This document shows, piece after piece, positions 16,264-25,160 of a DNA stretch of 39,551 bases. The notes below the pieces were generated by a model. That model was given only the letters and a program-made list of their open reading frames with translations, searched no databases and was not told where the DNA came from. The stretch is from Bacteroidales bacterium. Its GTDB lineage: Bacteria > Bacteroidota > Bacteroidia > Bacteroidales > ML635J-15. The translations under genes were made by a program, and so were the position numbers. The stretch's first letter is position 1. Each line of letters begins with the position of its first letter. The DNA is taken from contig JAFGVU010000160.1 of the NCBI GenBank assembly GCA_016937855.1, positions 1 to 39,551 on the forward strand, in the 5' to 3' direction.

Positions 16264-17112
16264 TTATTCTGTTTCGTTATCTTCCTCGGCTTCGTCTGCT
16301 TCGTTTTGGCTAGCATTTAATATATCCTCGTCCGCAGTAAGCCAAATATCAACATTATAACCTAAATTTACTTCATTTATTGTGCTATGTCCTGGAGATT
16401 GTCGATAAACTTTTGCGTTAATTGAATCTCGCTTATTTTTTACAGATTCATCATAATTAACCGCACCGGTATTTAGGTATAAATCAAGCAGATTGTTACT
16501 AGCCTCCTTATAAGTCATACCAATGAGAGACGGAACAATGGTAGTTTTATCGCTCAATCCTAATCCAAGCACAAAATCAATTTTTGTCCCCTTTTTAATC
16601 TTGGTTCCGGCTGCAATCTCATCTCCTTCGTACATTTGTCTAATTACAACATTAACAGCAATATCAGGCACATATCTAAGATTGCCTACAACCAACCCAT
16701 AAGTTTCAGCTAAAGAATAAACTTGTCTAATTGAATATCCGACAAATTGAGGCATTGAAATTAGCTCATCATTATTTGAGTTAACAATTAAGTATATTTT
16801 TCGTCCGTTTTTCACAAGTGCTTCGCCCCTAGGGTTTTGCTCAGCTATTGCACCTTTATCAACCTTATCATCAAAAACAGTATCGATAATAACATAATTA
16901 AAGCCACCATCTTCAATAAGTTTAACAGCTTCATCAGCAGGCAACCCAACTAAATTTGGAACAGTAACTGATTCTCCGTGCTGAGTATATGATTTTAGAT
17001 ACATATTTAAAGCAAAAAATGCAAGTACAAAAAGCAAAACTGCGCCTAAGAAATTGAACAGAAACAGTTTACTAATAAAGAATCGCAAAAACTTAAATAA
17101 TTTTTCCTTCAT
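16264..17112 (-). CDS. Membrane-anchored three-PASTA-domain protein
   Basis: A 282-residue protein. One membrane helix (about 13-37) leads into three PASTA domains outside the inner membrane (about 47-112, 114-186 and 190-262), each with the VPxLxGxxxxEA or MPQFVGYSIRQV start, and an acidic tail (EADEAEEDNETE). PASTA domains bind peptidoglycan fragments or beta-lactams. No kinase or transpeptidase domain is attached, so it is probably a cell-wall-binding scaffold. The start was moved from the longest frame (17376) to the ATG at 17112. The extra 88 residues would overlap the coding end of the adhesin gene and its terminator, while the chosen start gives a normal short cytoplasmic tail. Operon with the cargo and RluA genes. 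Confidence 0.88.
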   Translation of the reverse strand: MKEKLFKFLRFFISKLFLFNFLGAVLLFVLAFFALNMYLKSYTQHGESVTVPNLVGLPADEAVKLIEDGGFNYVIIDTVFDDKVDKGAIAEQNPRGEALVKNGRKIYLIVNSNNDELISMPQFVGYSIRQVYSLAETYGLVVGNLRYVPDIAVNVVIRQMYEGDEIAAGTKIKKGTKIDFVLGLGLSDKTTIVPSLIGMTYKEASNNLLDLYLNTGAVNYDESVKNKRDSINAKVYRQSPGHSTINEVNLGYNVDIWLTADEDILNASQNEADEAEEDNETE

Positions 17113-17176
17113 ATTACTGTAAATATTTAATCGTGTAAAAATATTAAAAATAATAGAATAATCGTCAATTAAGGAC

Positions 17177-17202
17177 AAAAAAAAGGCTGCAAAACAGCCT
17201 TT
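17177..17202 (-). terminator. Intrinsic terminator of the adhesin gene
   Basis: On the minus strand AAAGGCTG and CAGCCTTT form a perfect 8-base stem with a TTTTG loop, followed by a run of T. It lies 8 bases after the adhesin stop codon and before the PASTA gene start. Confidence 0.9.
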
Positions 17203-17209
17203 AAGTCTT

Positions 17210-20200
17210 TTAGTACACGACGACGACGACTCCGGTAAACGGATCCATACCATTTCGCAGATCGATAACATATTGATATGAACCCGGCGGAACAAACTTT
17301 CCATTCCATTGACCATCCCAGAACTCACTATTTGAATTACCTTGATAAATATGCTGTCCCCATCGATTAAACACATTTACAACTGCTCCAGGATACATCT
17401 CAATATAATCAATTTCCCACGTATCATTTATTCCATCGGCATTAGGTGTAAAAGCATCTGGGATACCTAAACAAAGCTTGCTGCTAGCCGGGACATTAAC
17501 CCCTAATGCTTTTAGACAGCCGTTTGCGTCGGTAATTGTAATATAATAATCTCCGGCAGACAAAGAATTTGAAGAATTAGTAGTGTCACTACTGCTCCAC
17601 TGGAAAGAGTAAGGTGAATTTCCACCAACAACGCTAACAGCAACAGATCCATCATTAAAACCTTTACACGAAACTCCTTGAACCTGAGTCTCTACGATAA
17701 TTTGAGATGGTTCATAGATTGAGAAATACACTTCATCTGTACAGTTATTTTCGTCATAAACCTCAGCAGTATAATCTCCGGCTCTTAAGGAAGTTATTTG
17801 AGTTCCGGAGGCTATAAATTCGTTAAACTGAAACCAATGAATTGTATATGGAGGAGTTCCACCATTACCAACTCCTATAGCCAAACCATCATTTCTTCCT
17901 GCACACGAAACGTCAGAAGTTGTAACATTTAAATCTAGAATTTTTTCGGGTTGATTAATTACAACAACCTCAGTAACTGAACAGCTATTAAGATCTCTGA
18001 CAATAACCGAATATGTTCCGGCAGCAAGATTTGATATATGACTTGAATTTGGTCCATGATCCCATGTATAAACATAAGGAGCAATTCCGCCTGCTACAGT
18101 AACTGTTGCCCATCCGTTATTTTGACCACGGCAAAGCACATCTTGTTTTTCGACAATTGCCGTAAGCACATCTGGTTGAGACACATAGTGTGTTGCTTCA
18201 CCTGAGCACCCATAAGTATCAGTAATACTAACCGAATATGTTCCCTCTCCTACACCAGAAAGATTTTGTCCTGTTTGTCCTGCAACCGACCAGGCGTAAG
18301 TGTATGGCATTGTACCGTTGGTCATTTCCGATTGTAGTACTGCTGTGGTTTGTCCGAAGCACAAAACATCCTGAAGTTGATTTATACTAACGGTTCCGGC
18401 ACCAAAGAAACCAACAGTTGCAGTTGAAATATCTGTACATCCATTTGCATCTGTTACGGTAACTGTATAATCACCAGGGTGTAATCCTGTAACATGATCA
18501 CCGAAGTGAGACTCTGAAATATCAATTGTGTATCCACCTGCGCCTCCGCTGACATTTGTAATTATTTCGCCATCTAAAAATCCACACTCTGTTGGAACAG
18601 TAGTAATATCAACTATCATTTCTGCCGGATCAACCAATGTAGGACACAAAACTAAAGTACACAATGCAGCATCAGTGATAGTAACACAACATGTACCGGC
18701 CATCATTCCGGTTGCAGGATTTGCTGTTGAGCCTGTGCACCAAATATAGTCAAAAGGAGCTGTTCCCGAAGTTGGATTTATTTGAATTTGACCTGTAGGT
18801 TCTTGATAGCAAAGTGGATTTATTGCAACAATATCGGCTGCAATTCCGGGATTTACAACAATGTTTACGCTTGCGTTTGTAGTACAAGAATTTACATCCG
18901 TAACTACCAGAGAGTATGTTCCTGCATTAGTAGTTACACAATTCGCAATAAGTGGATCCTCGTCTGTTGATGTAAATAAGCCAGGTCCAGACCAACTATA
19001 ACTAGCTCCAATAACCGTAGTTGCATTTAGCTGTATATCCTCTCCTTCGCAATATGGAGAATCGGAACTAATACTTACAGGAGTTATTGAATAAACCACA
19101 ACATCGGTTGATGCTGTTTGCGTACAACCCGAAACATCTGTTACTGTAACAGTATATGTTCCTGACATTCCAACATCAGCATTTGCGCGTGTTGGATCTT
19201 GAACAGCTGAGGCAAATGCACCAGGCCCCGACCAACTATATGAAGCTCCGGCATCGTCACTACCACCATACAACTCAATCGTTTCGCCGGCACAAACCGG
19301 ACCATTGTTATTTGCAGTAGGATTTATAGGAGGAGCTCCCACCATTTGTACCGAATCGACAAATTCGCAGATACCCTCAGAATCGGTAATCGTTAAGTAA
19401 TACATTCCTTCGCAAAGATTACTAATCACCTGATTTGTTGATGTAAAGCCTGATGGTCCACTCCAATCGACAAAATAAGGAGCTGTTCCACCGGCTATGT
19501 TAGTAACAGAAATTTCTCCATCACAACCTGCTCCACAACCTGCAGATGCGGTAATATCAACATCGGCATTAATACCAACAACAGTAAAGAACAACTGGTT
19601 AGCAGCATTAACATTTGTACATTTATCTTCAACACTTCCTGCATTTAATGTTAGCACATAGTCACCTGATTGTGATAGCAAGTCTCCAAGTTGAAGAGTC
19701 CAAACATCATCATACCATGTTCCCGAATATGTATTTGACGATGCAGATGTACAAACTGTACTATATGTGTCATCAATTGAATATACGCCATTAGGTCCGG
19801 TTAAAACAAAATCGGCAGGCTGCACACTCGAACACCATACAGCTTCGCTAAACTGAACTGTAATTGATGATGAACCACAATAAGGTGCGTAAACCAAATT
19901 ATCAAGTACAGGAGGCGAATTATCAACAATTGTGGCAGTACTAAGTCCAAAATTTATCGAATATCCATCCTGAGTTGAGCTAAAGTTAGAAACAGTTAAA
20001 ACATAAGTCTCTCCAGGATTAACAGAAAAACCAGCATTATACAGTTGATTTTCAACAGGTCCGACACAGCTTGATGATCCAGAACCAATACCTGTATTAC
20101 CACTACCCCCATAAGAATAGTTACAACTAACAGGAGGATGCCCCCCCCAGTCGATTAAATCAAGACAATCAACACCACCATTCAAACTATACAATGCCCA

Positions 20201-20878
20201 GTCATAATCATCAGACGAAGTTACCGGAGTAATGGTGAATGCAAGATTACCTGATGTTTGTGCTGTAAACGTGTACCAAACATTATTTAATTCTCCTGTA
20301 ACTAAACAATTTGGACAATTATTAGTGGTTGCACCCATTCCATATTGTGCATTAAAATCAAAGATATCATAGTAATGTCCAGAACCTACGTAGGATTGTG
20401 GATGGTTTGAAAAACTGCTACATAAAGGTCTTGCACCAAGACAATCCTGCTCTGTTGGTGTAGGTAAAAACTTATATGCGACTGTACCAAGAGCAGTACC
20501 ATCAGTTACACATGAAAACTCATATAACCCAATAGAGTATGTTCCACTAGCAGGACAAACCCAAACGAGCTCTGCTCCGTAGCCACAATGGTCATCATTA
20601 AAATCATGTACAATTGTCCCAAACTCATCGTGTATATCTATCCGCGGATCGTTTGTATATGAACCTCCCCCCTGACAAAATGAGAAGATTATGACTTCGT
20701 CTGTATTTATAAAAAAAGTATATCTATCGCCGGCTTGCACTCCACCAACAGTTTGCCAATTATCGTTAGGTGTTAAATTACCGGCAAGAGTACTACCAGT
20801 ACACGCAAATGTGCTTTGGGAAACAAAAACCGAAAACGTTATGAGAACCGGAAGAAATATAATGTAAATGTTTTTCAT
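17210..20878 (-). CDS. Giant surface adhesin with SprB-like repeats and T9SS type B sorting domain
   Basis: A 1222-residue cell-surface protein. The signal peptide (about 1-25) ends STFA. The N-terminal third (about 26-330) holds domains rich in Cys, Gly and aromatic residues seen on secreted Bacteroidota proteins (CPASGTYSIGLYEF). An Ig-like module (about 330-435) is followed by PKD/Ig-like units with SYSWSGPG and GTYTVTVTD, then about seven SprB-type repeats of the form DVxCxGxxxGxA...GGxxPYxYxW...LxAGxYxVxVxDxxxC. The last 85 residues are the gliding-motility-associated C-terminal domain: PDAFTPNADGINDTWEI, VFNRWGQHIY, WDGQWNGKFVPPGSYQY. This is a type B signal, so it is exported by the type IX system and displayed on the surface, as SprB is in gliding species. 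No PorP/SprF partner is adjacent. It follows the 208-residue gene by 21 bases. Confidence 0.88.
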   Translation of the reverse strand: MKNIYIIFLPVLITFSVFVSQSTFACTGSTLAGNLTPNDNWQTVGGVQAGDRYTFFINTDEVIIFSFCQGGGSYTNDPRIDIHDEFGTIVHDFNDDHCGYGAELVWVCPASGTYSIGLYEFSCVTDGTALGTVAYKFLPTPTEQDCLGARPLCSSFSNHPQSYVGSGHYYDIFDFNAQYGMGATTNNCPNCLVTGELNNVWYTFTAQTSGNLAFTITPVTSSDDYDWALYSLNGGVDCLDLIDWGGHPPVSCNYSYGGSGNTGIGSGSSSCVGPVENQLYNAGFSVNPGETYVLTVSNFSSTQDGYSINFGLSTATIVDNSPPVLDNLVYAPYCGSSSITVQFSEAVWCSSVQPADFVLTGPNGVYSIDDTYSTVCTSASSNTYSGTWYDDVWTLQLGDLLSQSGDYVLTLNAGSVEDKCTNVNAANQLFFTVVGINADVDITASAGCGAGCDGEISVTNIAGGTAPYFVDWSGPSGFTSTNQVISNLCEGMYYLTITDSEGICEFVDSVQMVGAPPINPTANNNGPVCAGETIELYGGSDDAGASYSWSGPGAFASAVQDPTRANADVGMSGTYTVTVTDVSGCTQTASTDVVVYSITPVSISSDSPYCEGEDIQLNATTVIGASYSWSGPGLFTSTDEDPLIANCVTTNAGTYSLVVTDVNSCTTNASVNIVVNPGIAADIVAINPLCYQEPTGQIQINPTSGTAPFDYIWCTGSTANPATGMMAGTCCVTITDAALCTLVLCPTLVDPAEMIVDITTVPTECGFLDGEIITNVSGGAGGYTIDISESHFGDHVTGLHPGDYTVTVTDANGCTDISTATVGFFGAGTVSINQLQDVLCFGQTTAVLQSEMTNGTMPYTYAWSVAGQTGQNLSGVGEGTYSVSITDTYGCSGEATHYVSQPDVLTAIVEKQDVLCRGQNNGWATVTVAGGIAPYVYTWDHGPNSSHISNLAAGTYSVIVRDLNSCSVTEVVVINQPEKILDLNVTTSDVSCAGRNDGLAIGVGNGGTPPYTIHWFQFNEFIASGTQITSLRAGDYTAEVYDENNCTDEVYFSIYEPSQIIVETQVQGVSCKGFNDGSVAVSVVGGNSPYSFQWSSSDTTNSSNSLSAGDYYITITDANGCLKALGVNVPASSKLCLGIPDAFTPNADGINDTWEIDYIEMYPGAVVNVFNRWGQHIYQGNSNSEFWDGQWNGKFVPPGSYQYVIDLRNGMDPFTGVVVVVY

Positions 20879-20899
20879 AGTTAATTGTTTTGCTTATAT

Positions 20900-21526
20900 T
20901 TATCTAATTTCAAACATATCTGGTTGAGAAATAACCTTTTCCTTTTTCTCATCAGTAAAACTGTCAAATTGCTCCTGCGTAATAACTATTGGATATTCTG
21001 CAGTGCCATCTGATTTTTGCTTTTTGTATTTTCTTTTATTATTCTCTATCCATTGCTCCTTTGCCAATCGATAATTTTCAGCATCAAGCTCCTTATCTCC
21101 GGTTTTTACATATCTAGGATAATCCTCAGCAGGAGCATAAAATACAGAGCGAGCTGCCATCGCATTTTTATCAATCAACAATTGCCCATCTATTGATACA
21201 GAGCTAAATTCAAAATCGTAGCCATGTGATTGTAGTATTGGTCTAATATATTCCGGCTCAACATCGTGAGGTATAAATAGTTGAACACGAGTTTTAAATG
21301 ATGAACTTGTAAAAATGCGACCATCATTTATTTTAGGGTCAGACAATAAATCATTTAAAAGAAGGGCTCTGTTTTCGTCATCCTCTCCAAGACCTTTCAC
21401 TTGAAAATAAACTGTTTTAGAGTCTCCCAAATCTTTAACATCAACAAATTCCATTTTCGATTGTGCGATTACATTTGAAAATGCAATAATCAAAAATGCC
21501 GAAAACATAAAAATTCTAAATTTCAT
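20900..21526 (-). CDS. Secreted protein of unknown function upstream of the adhesin
   Basis: A 208-residue exported protein. The signal peptide (about 1-21) ends NVIAQ. The mature part has two short alpha/beta segments, VYFQVKGLGEDDENRALLLND and a second with FIPHDVEPEYIRPILQSHGYDF, that faintly recall ferredoxin-like or heavy-metal-associated folds but lack a CxxC pair. A lysine-rich region (about 155-180) precedes the end. No family is recognised. It is the first gene of the adhesin unit, 21 bases before it, so a role in display, assembly or folding of the adhesin is a reasonable guess from position alone. Confidence 0.72.
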   Translation of the reverse strand: MKFRIFMFSAFLIIAFSNVIAQSKMEFVDVKDLGDSKTVYFQVKGLGEDDENRALLLNDLLSDPKINDGRIFTSSSFKTRVQLFIPHDVEPEYIRPILQSHGYDFEFSSVSIDGQLLIDKNAMAARSVFYAPAEDYPRYVKTGDKELDAENYRLAKEQWIENNKRKYKKQKSDGTAEYPIVITQEQFDSFTDEKKEKVISQPDMFEIR

Positions 21527-21642
21527 GGCACAAAATATTATAAATAAAATAACAACTACTAATTAACGATAGCAAACGTACTATCTCACTCATTCCATAA
21601 TTGCGAAAATAATAAATTTTTCTCAATTAATTAACTTTTTAC

Positions 21643-21650
21643 CAAAATTA
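21643..21650 (-). promoter_or_regulatory. Candidate -7 box for the adhesin unit
   Basis: The minus strand reads TAATTTTG, matching TAnnTTTG, and would leave a 5' leader of about 110 bases before the start at 21526. No -33 box is evident. The remaining 21527-21873 gap holds this, two hairpins and AT-rich sequence. Confidence 0.4.
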
Positions 21651-21755
21651 AGACGATTTTTATTTAAAAGGTTGCTTACATATAATATAAATTAAATAAA
21701 TAAGTTATTATTGAGCTGGCATGTGATAAGAATTCGTATTTCCTTTTTTTAAAAG

Positions 21756-21788
21756 CTTCCATGTCCAAAAAAAATGGACGATGGAAAG
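21756..21788. other. Stem-loop in the gap between adhesin and LysM units
   Basis: CTTCCATGTCCA pairs with TGGACGATGGAAAG around a run of seven A, with one or two bulges. Neither strand has a T-run right after the stem, though T and A runs flank it. It may be a second-line terminator for the LysM gene or part of the leader region upstream of the adhesin unit. Confidence 0.4.
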
Positions 21789-21834
21789 TTAAAAAACCTT
21801 GCACGATTTTTGGAAAAAATCAAAATAAATTGTG

Positions 21835-21862
21835 TTAATCACTCAATACACCAAGTGATTAA
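21835..21862 (-). terminator. Probable terminator of the LysM gene
   Basis: TTAATCACT and AGTGATTAA form a perfect 9-base stem with a 10-base loop, 11 bases after the LysM gene stop. The following minus-strand sequence is T-rich (ATTTATTTTGATTTTTT) but broken, so it is a moderate terminator. Confidence 0.55.
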
Positions 21863-21873
21863 TTGGATTCAAG

Positions 21874-23754
21874 CTAATTTCCTTCCTCAACGAGAATTGT
21901 TTCCTTTGGATATATCTTCCTCATGGTAAAGTCTTCTTGCAGAGTAAAAATATATGTAGCAGAATTAGAAAAAGATTTTCTTGCATACGAAGGTTTGTTA
22001 ACAAATCTATAAACTCCTGAGCAACCATAATATTTTTCGACGTCCTGCAAGCAGTTCGAAAAGCCTCTGCCATGTCGTGCTAATTTAGTCACAAAAAAGT
22101 TTGCCACATCAAAAGCCATAAATGCATATTGATCAGGTGCACATAGAAAAGTCTCTTGATATTTGCTAACAAAGTTTTTTGTTAATGTATCGGAACGATT
22201 AATATCGATATTGGAAAAATATGAATATTTAACTTTTGCGTAATAATTTGGATCTATACTCTCGAAACTTAATACTTGTTCGGGACCAATTACAGTAATC
22301 TCATGCTTTTTTATTGGGAATAACTCGGTGAATATTTTCATAGTTGCTGCTTCGTGAGCAAATGGCAAAATAAATACATTTTCTTTATCCTCTCTTATAA
22401 GATTTTTTACCGACACCATCGATTTTCCATTAAATTTAACCGTAGTAAAATTAATTTTTGAAGTATCGGAATATTTTAGCATTGCTTCCTCAAACTCGGC
22501 GGCTAGTTTAATGTAATCAGGCGTGTAGCCTTGAATAAGAATATAATTGTTTTGAGGATTTTGAGAAATATATTTTGCTACATTTTCACGCATTATTTCA
22601 TCTGACGTTTTTATCAATATATTATTTGGATATTTCTCAAGGATTTCTTGCTCGTTGATGAATGGAAGAATTACAGCTACAGAAGTGTCTTTAAAATTAA
22701 GATTAAAATAATCAGCTTGACTCTTAAATGCCGGTCCGATAATAAGATCCGCATCATCAAATTTGTTATTGCTAATTAAATCAGCCAAAATATTATTATC
22801 ATTCCCAATATCATAAACTTTAAGTTCAATCTTAATATCATAACTTATAAAACCCTCTAATCCTACTAAAAATCCACAATAAAAATCGAGTATTTTTTCT
22901 GTAATAGGATATAATCTTTGATCTTTATTGCTGTTTTCCTGATTATATAAATTTCGCAAATTAGATGATACGTCAAAAGGCAATAACATACTAATAACAA
23001 CTTTATTTCCATGCTTGTACCACAATGCTGTGTCACAAAAATTTTGAGCAGCAAGCTGCGAGCTATCTATGTTAAAATTTATATTTGCCAAACTATCCAC
23101 CATTCTTTGTTGATCGGTAAGAACGCTAGTTGTTGTTCTAGGAATTCTGATATAGTCTCCCACTTTAAGAGTACTTGTTGTTAAGTCTGGATTAGCGTCA
23201 AGAATATCTTGCTGAGTAACATTAAACTTTCTAGCTAAACCATAAAATGTTTCACCCTTTTCCACAAGGTGATAGTAATAATTTATCGTGTCTTTATCTT
23301 GTTCGCCTGCATCTGAAATTTCTTTTGATAAAGGAAAAAGAATTTCCTGACCAACTTTTAATCCACTTCCTTTTTTAAGTTTTGAGTTTAAGCTATAAAA
23401 CTCATCTTCGCTAATTCCATATTTTTTACATAGAGAATAAAGAGTATCTCCCGACTTAACAACATAAACTATTGTTTTTCCATCATCAGACAATTCATGC
23501 AAGATTGGGATTCTAATAATTTGATTTACAGCTATTTGCGAATCCAAGCCGACATTCACTTCATTTACTTCATCAATTGAAACATTATAGGCTTTGCATA
23601 TAGAGTAAAGAGTTTGACCGGGCTCAACGGTATGTAAAATATACTTAACGCCATCAATTACAACTTTCTCATCCGATTTGGTTATTTCAGTTTGTGCAAA
23701 AGAAACTGCAAAAGGGAAAATAATAAAAACAATAATACCGAATATCTTTTTCAT
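21874..23754 (-). CDS. Three-LysM protein fused to a periplasmic-binding-like domain
   Basis: A 626-residue exported protein. The signal peptide (about 1-21) ends SFAQ. Three LysM peptidoglycan-binding domains follow (about 40-86, 95-143 and 160-206), each with the YxVxxGxTxYxLxxxY core (HTVEPGQTLYSICKAY, YVVKSGDTLYSLCKKY, HLVEKGETFYGLARKF). The last 370 residues resemble the type I periplasmic-binding fold of amino-acid/amide receptors (VVISMLLPFDVSS, DLIIGPAFKSQ, VAVILPFINEQE). The wall-binding modules probably place the receptor-like domain in the periplasm. Such chimeras are known in Bacteroidota with unclear function: binding a ligand, guiding wall enzymes or serving as a LpoA-like regulator are all possible. 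No permease is adjacent, which argues against transport. Confidence 0.82.
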   Translation of the reverse strand: MKKIFGIIVFIIFPFAVSFAQTEITKSDEKVVIDGVKYILHTVEPGQTLYSICKAYNVSIDEVNEVNVGLDSQIAVNQIIRIPILHELSDDGKTIVYVVKSGDTLYSLCKKYGISEDEFYSLNSKLKKGSGLKVGQEILFPLSKEISDAGEQDKDTINYYYHLVEKGETFYGLARKFNVTQQDILDANPDLTTSTLKVGDYIRIPRTTTSVLTDQQRMVDSLANINFNIDSSQLAAQNFCDTALWYKHGNKVVISMLLPFDVSSNLRNLYNQENSNKDQRLYPITEKILDFYCGFLVGLEGFISYDIKIELKVYDIGNDNNILADLISNNKFDDADLIIGPAFKSQADYFNLNFKDTSVAVILPFINEQEILEKYPNNILIKTSDEIMRENVAKYISQNPQNNYILIQGYTPDYIKLAAEFEEAMLKYSDTSKINFTTVKFNGKSMVSVKNLIREDKENVFILPFAHEAATMKIFTELFPIKKHEITVIGPEQVLSFESIDPNYYAKVKYSYFSNIDINRSDTLTKNFVSKYQETFLCAPDQYAFMAFDVANFFVTKLARHGRGFSNCLQDVEKYYGCSGVYRFVNKPSYARKSFSNSATYIFTLQEDFTMRKIYPKETILVEEGN

Positions 23755-23775
23755 CTTTTTACGCTTATCAATCTA

Positions 23776-23783
23776 CAAAAATA
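23776..23783 (-). promoter_or_regulatory. Candidate -7 box for the LysM gene
   Basis: The minus strand reads TATTTTTG, matching TAnnTTTG, 21 bases before the ATG at 23754. A GTTG lies about 21 bases further upstream as a poor -33 box. Confidence 0.45.
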
Positions 23784-23870
23784 AAAATTATTTGTTTAAA
23801 ACGACAACTAAAACAATTTTGCACAAAATAATTTCGGGTTATCATCCCAAATATTAAACCAAACTTAACG

Positions 23871-24548
23871 TTAGGCCTTTTGACTAATATCGGTAAGCTT
23901 AGCGGAGTTTTTAATTATTATATCTTTTGCCTTTAATTCAATAATATCCTCTTGTTCAAATTCTTTAAGGATCTTTATTGTACTTTCGGTTGAAACTGAT
24001 GCAAATTCGCCTAAATCCTGACGCGTTAACAATGTAAAAACACTTTCTGCACCATACTCAGGTGAGGACAAATACAACAATGCCGAAGCAAGTTTTCCTC
24101 TCATCTGTTTGTAAGAAATATTCTTTATCACTTCGAAAAATCTTGCTTCATTTTTGCAATTTTTTGATGTTATTCGCATTGCAAACTCAGCATTATCATA
24201 CAAGAGATTTTTTAGCGCCAATTTATCTATCATACAAATTCTCGAATTGCGCAGAGCCGTAGCAGTATAATTATATGTTTCTTCACCAAAAATTGAAGAG
24301 AAAGCAAGAAACTCACCCGAGTGAGCAAGGCGAATATTTATTTGTTTTTCGAAACCTGTCTGCAACGATATTTTCACTAATCCATCTATAATAAACATCA
24401 CGTAAGGAGAAAAAGCGCCTTGCTTAAAGATTTGCTCACCTTTAAGATATGATAATTGCTTTTTTTTATCACTTATAAATTCAAGTTCTTCGGGATATAA
24501 GGTTTGAAAACATTTTGAACTATCTTCAATCTTGTTTTGTTTGTCCAT
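23871..24548 (-). CDS. Crp/Fnr-family transcriptional regulator
   Basis: A 225-residue regulator. The cyclic-nucleotide-binding-type beta-roll spans about residues 12-130 (LSYLKGEQIFKQGAFSPYVMFIIDGLVKIS, split as YLKGEQIFKQG and MFIIDGLVKIS), followed by a long dimer helix and a winged helix-turn-helix (about 150-220, LLTRQDLGEFASVSTESTIKIL). Cysteines are scattered and do not form the four-Cys iron-sulfur pattern of Fnr, and the cAMP phosphate-binding motif is not evident, so the signal is unknown. The ATG at 24548 is used because a good -7 box sits between it and the longest-frame start at 24623. The gene is divergent from the thioredoxin pair, which it may regulate. Confidence 0.88.
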   Translation of the reverse strand: MDKQNKIEDSSKCFQTLYPEELEFISDKKKQLSYLKGEQIFKQGAFSPYVMFIIDGLVKISLQTGFEKQINIRLAHSGEFLAFSSIFGEETYNYTATALRNSRICMIDKLALKNLLYDNAEFAMRITSKNCKNEARFFEVIKNISYKQMRGKLASALLYLSSPEYGAESVFTLLTRQDLGEFASVSTESTIKILKEFEQEDIIELKAKDIIIKNSAKLTDISQKA

Positions 24549-24562
24549 TTTCTTCGTTTTTG

Positions 24563-24570
24563 CAAATTTA
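24563..24570 (-). promoter_or_regulatory. Candidate -7 box of the Crp/Fnr gene
   Basis: The minus strand reads TAAATTTG, an exact TAnnTTTG match, 14 bases before the chosen ATG at 24548. This placement rules out the longer open frame as the translated form if the box is used. Confidence 0.55.
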
Positions 24571-24744
24571 GTTATTTTATGATTAGTAATAAGTAATTTT
24601 AGTACAAACCTATCAAATGACAATTTAAAAGCTAACCTATCTTAGCATTTATCTTGGTTTCTTTCACGACATTTCTTTAATCAAATTGAGATATTGCTTG
24701 TTTATTTGCAAAACGAAATTATTAAACATTAAAAATAAAAATTT

Positions 24745-25089
24745 ATGAAAATGCTTCAGACAAATTTACATGAGATTGAAACAGCAGAAGAGCTAAAAAA
24801 AATGCAAGAAGATAATCCAAACCTAATGGTATGTTGTGGACGTATGGGGCCCATGTGTATTCCTGTTTACGACATTATGGAAGAGCTCGAAGAAGAACGC
24901 GAGAACGTAAAATTTGCAGTTATGGCTTTTGATACTCCGGAAGCAGGAATAATTAGAAATGATCCGGCTTGCAGAGGTTTTATGGGATTACCATTTACAA
25001 TGTATTATAAAAATGGGGAAGTTGTTGCAGCAACAACAAGCATTCAAAACAGACAACAAATCACAAAAATTTTAGACGAAAAATTTTAA
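24745..25089 (+). CDS. Thioredoxin-fold protein with atypical Cys-x6-Cys active site
   Basis: A 114-residue cytoplasmic protein with the size and order of a thioredoxin: an N-terminal helix, a first strand NLMVCC, a long helix IPVYDIMEELEEE, a central strand KFAVMAFDT and the conserved cis-proline turn GLPFTMYYKNGEVV (Pro83). The usual WCGPC is replaced by CCGRMGPMC, with Cys30, Cys31 and Cys38, so the two outer cysteines of the redox loop are separated by six residues. Cys76 near the cis-proline is an additional candidate. It probably carries electrons from the reductase encoded next to particular targets. A terminator separates the two genes. Divergent from the Crp/Fnr gene. Confidence 0.8.
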   Translation: MKMLQTNLHEIETAEELKKMQEDNPNLMVCCGRMGPMCIPVYDIMEELEEERENVKFAVMAFDTPEAGIIRNDPACRGFMGLPFTMYYKNGEVVAATTSIQNRQQITKILDEKF

Positions 25090-25107
25090 GCCGGGTTTTC
25101 GTAACGG

Positions 25108-25142
25108 GTTCCGGTTTGCTAGTCATTCCGGAACTTTTTTTT
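25108..25142 (+). terminator. Intrinsic terminator between thioredoxin and reductase genes
   Basis: GTTCCGG (25108-25114) and CCGGAAC (25128-25134) form a perfect 7-base stem with a 13-base loop, followed by eight T. It ends 18 bases before the reductase ATG and overlaps the upstream extension of its open frame, which supports the later start. Confidence 0.85.
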
Positions 25143-25160
25143 AACCATAAAAAATGGAAA

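Noticed and set aside
17113-17376. 88-residue N-terminal extension of the PASTA protein
   Set aside because: It overlaps the adhesin's coding end and terminator; the ATG at 17112 gives a normal membrane protein start.
23871-24548. Fnr-type oxygen sensor with an iron-sulfur cluster
   Set aside because: The cysteines are too few and too scattered for the four-Cys cluster motif.
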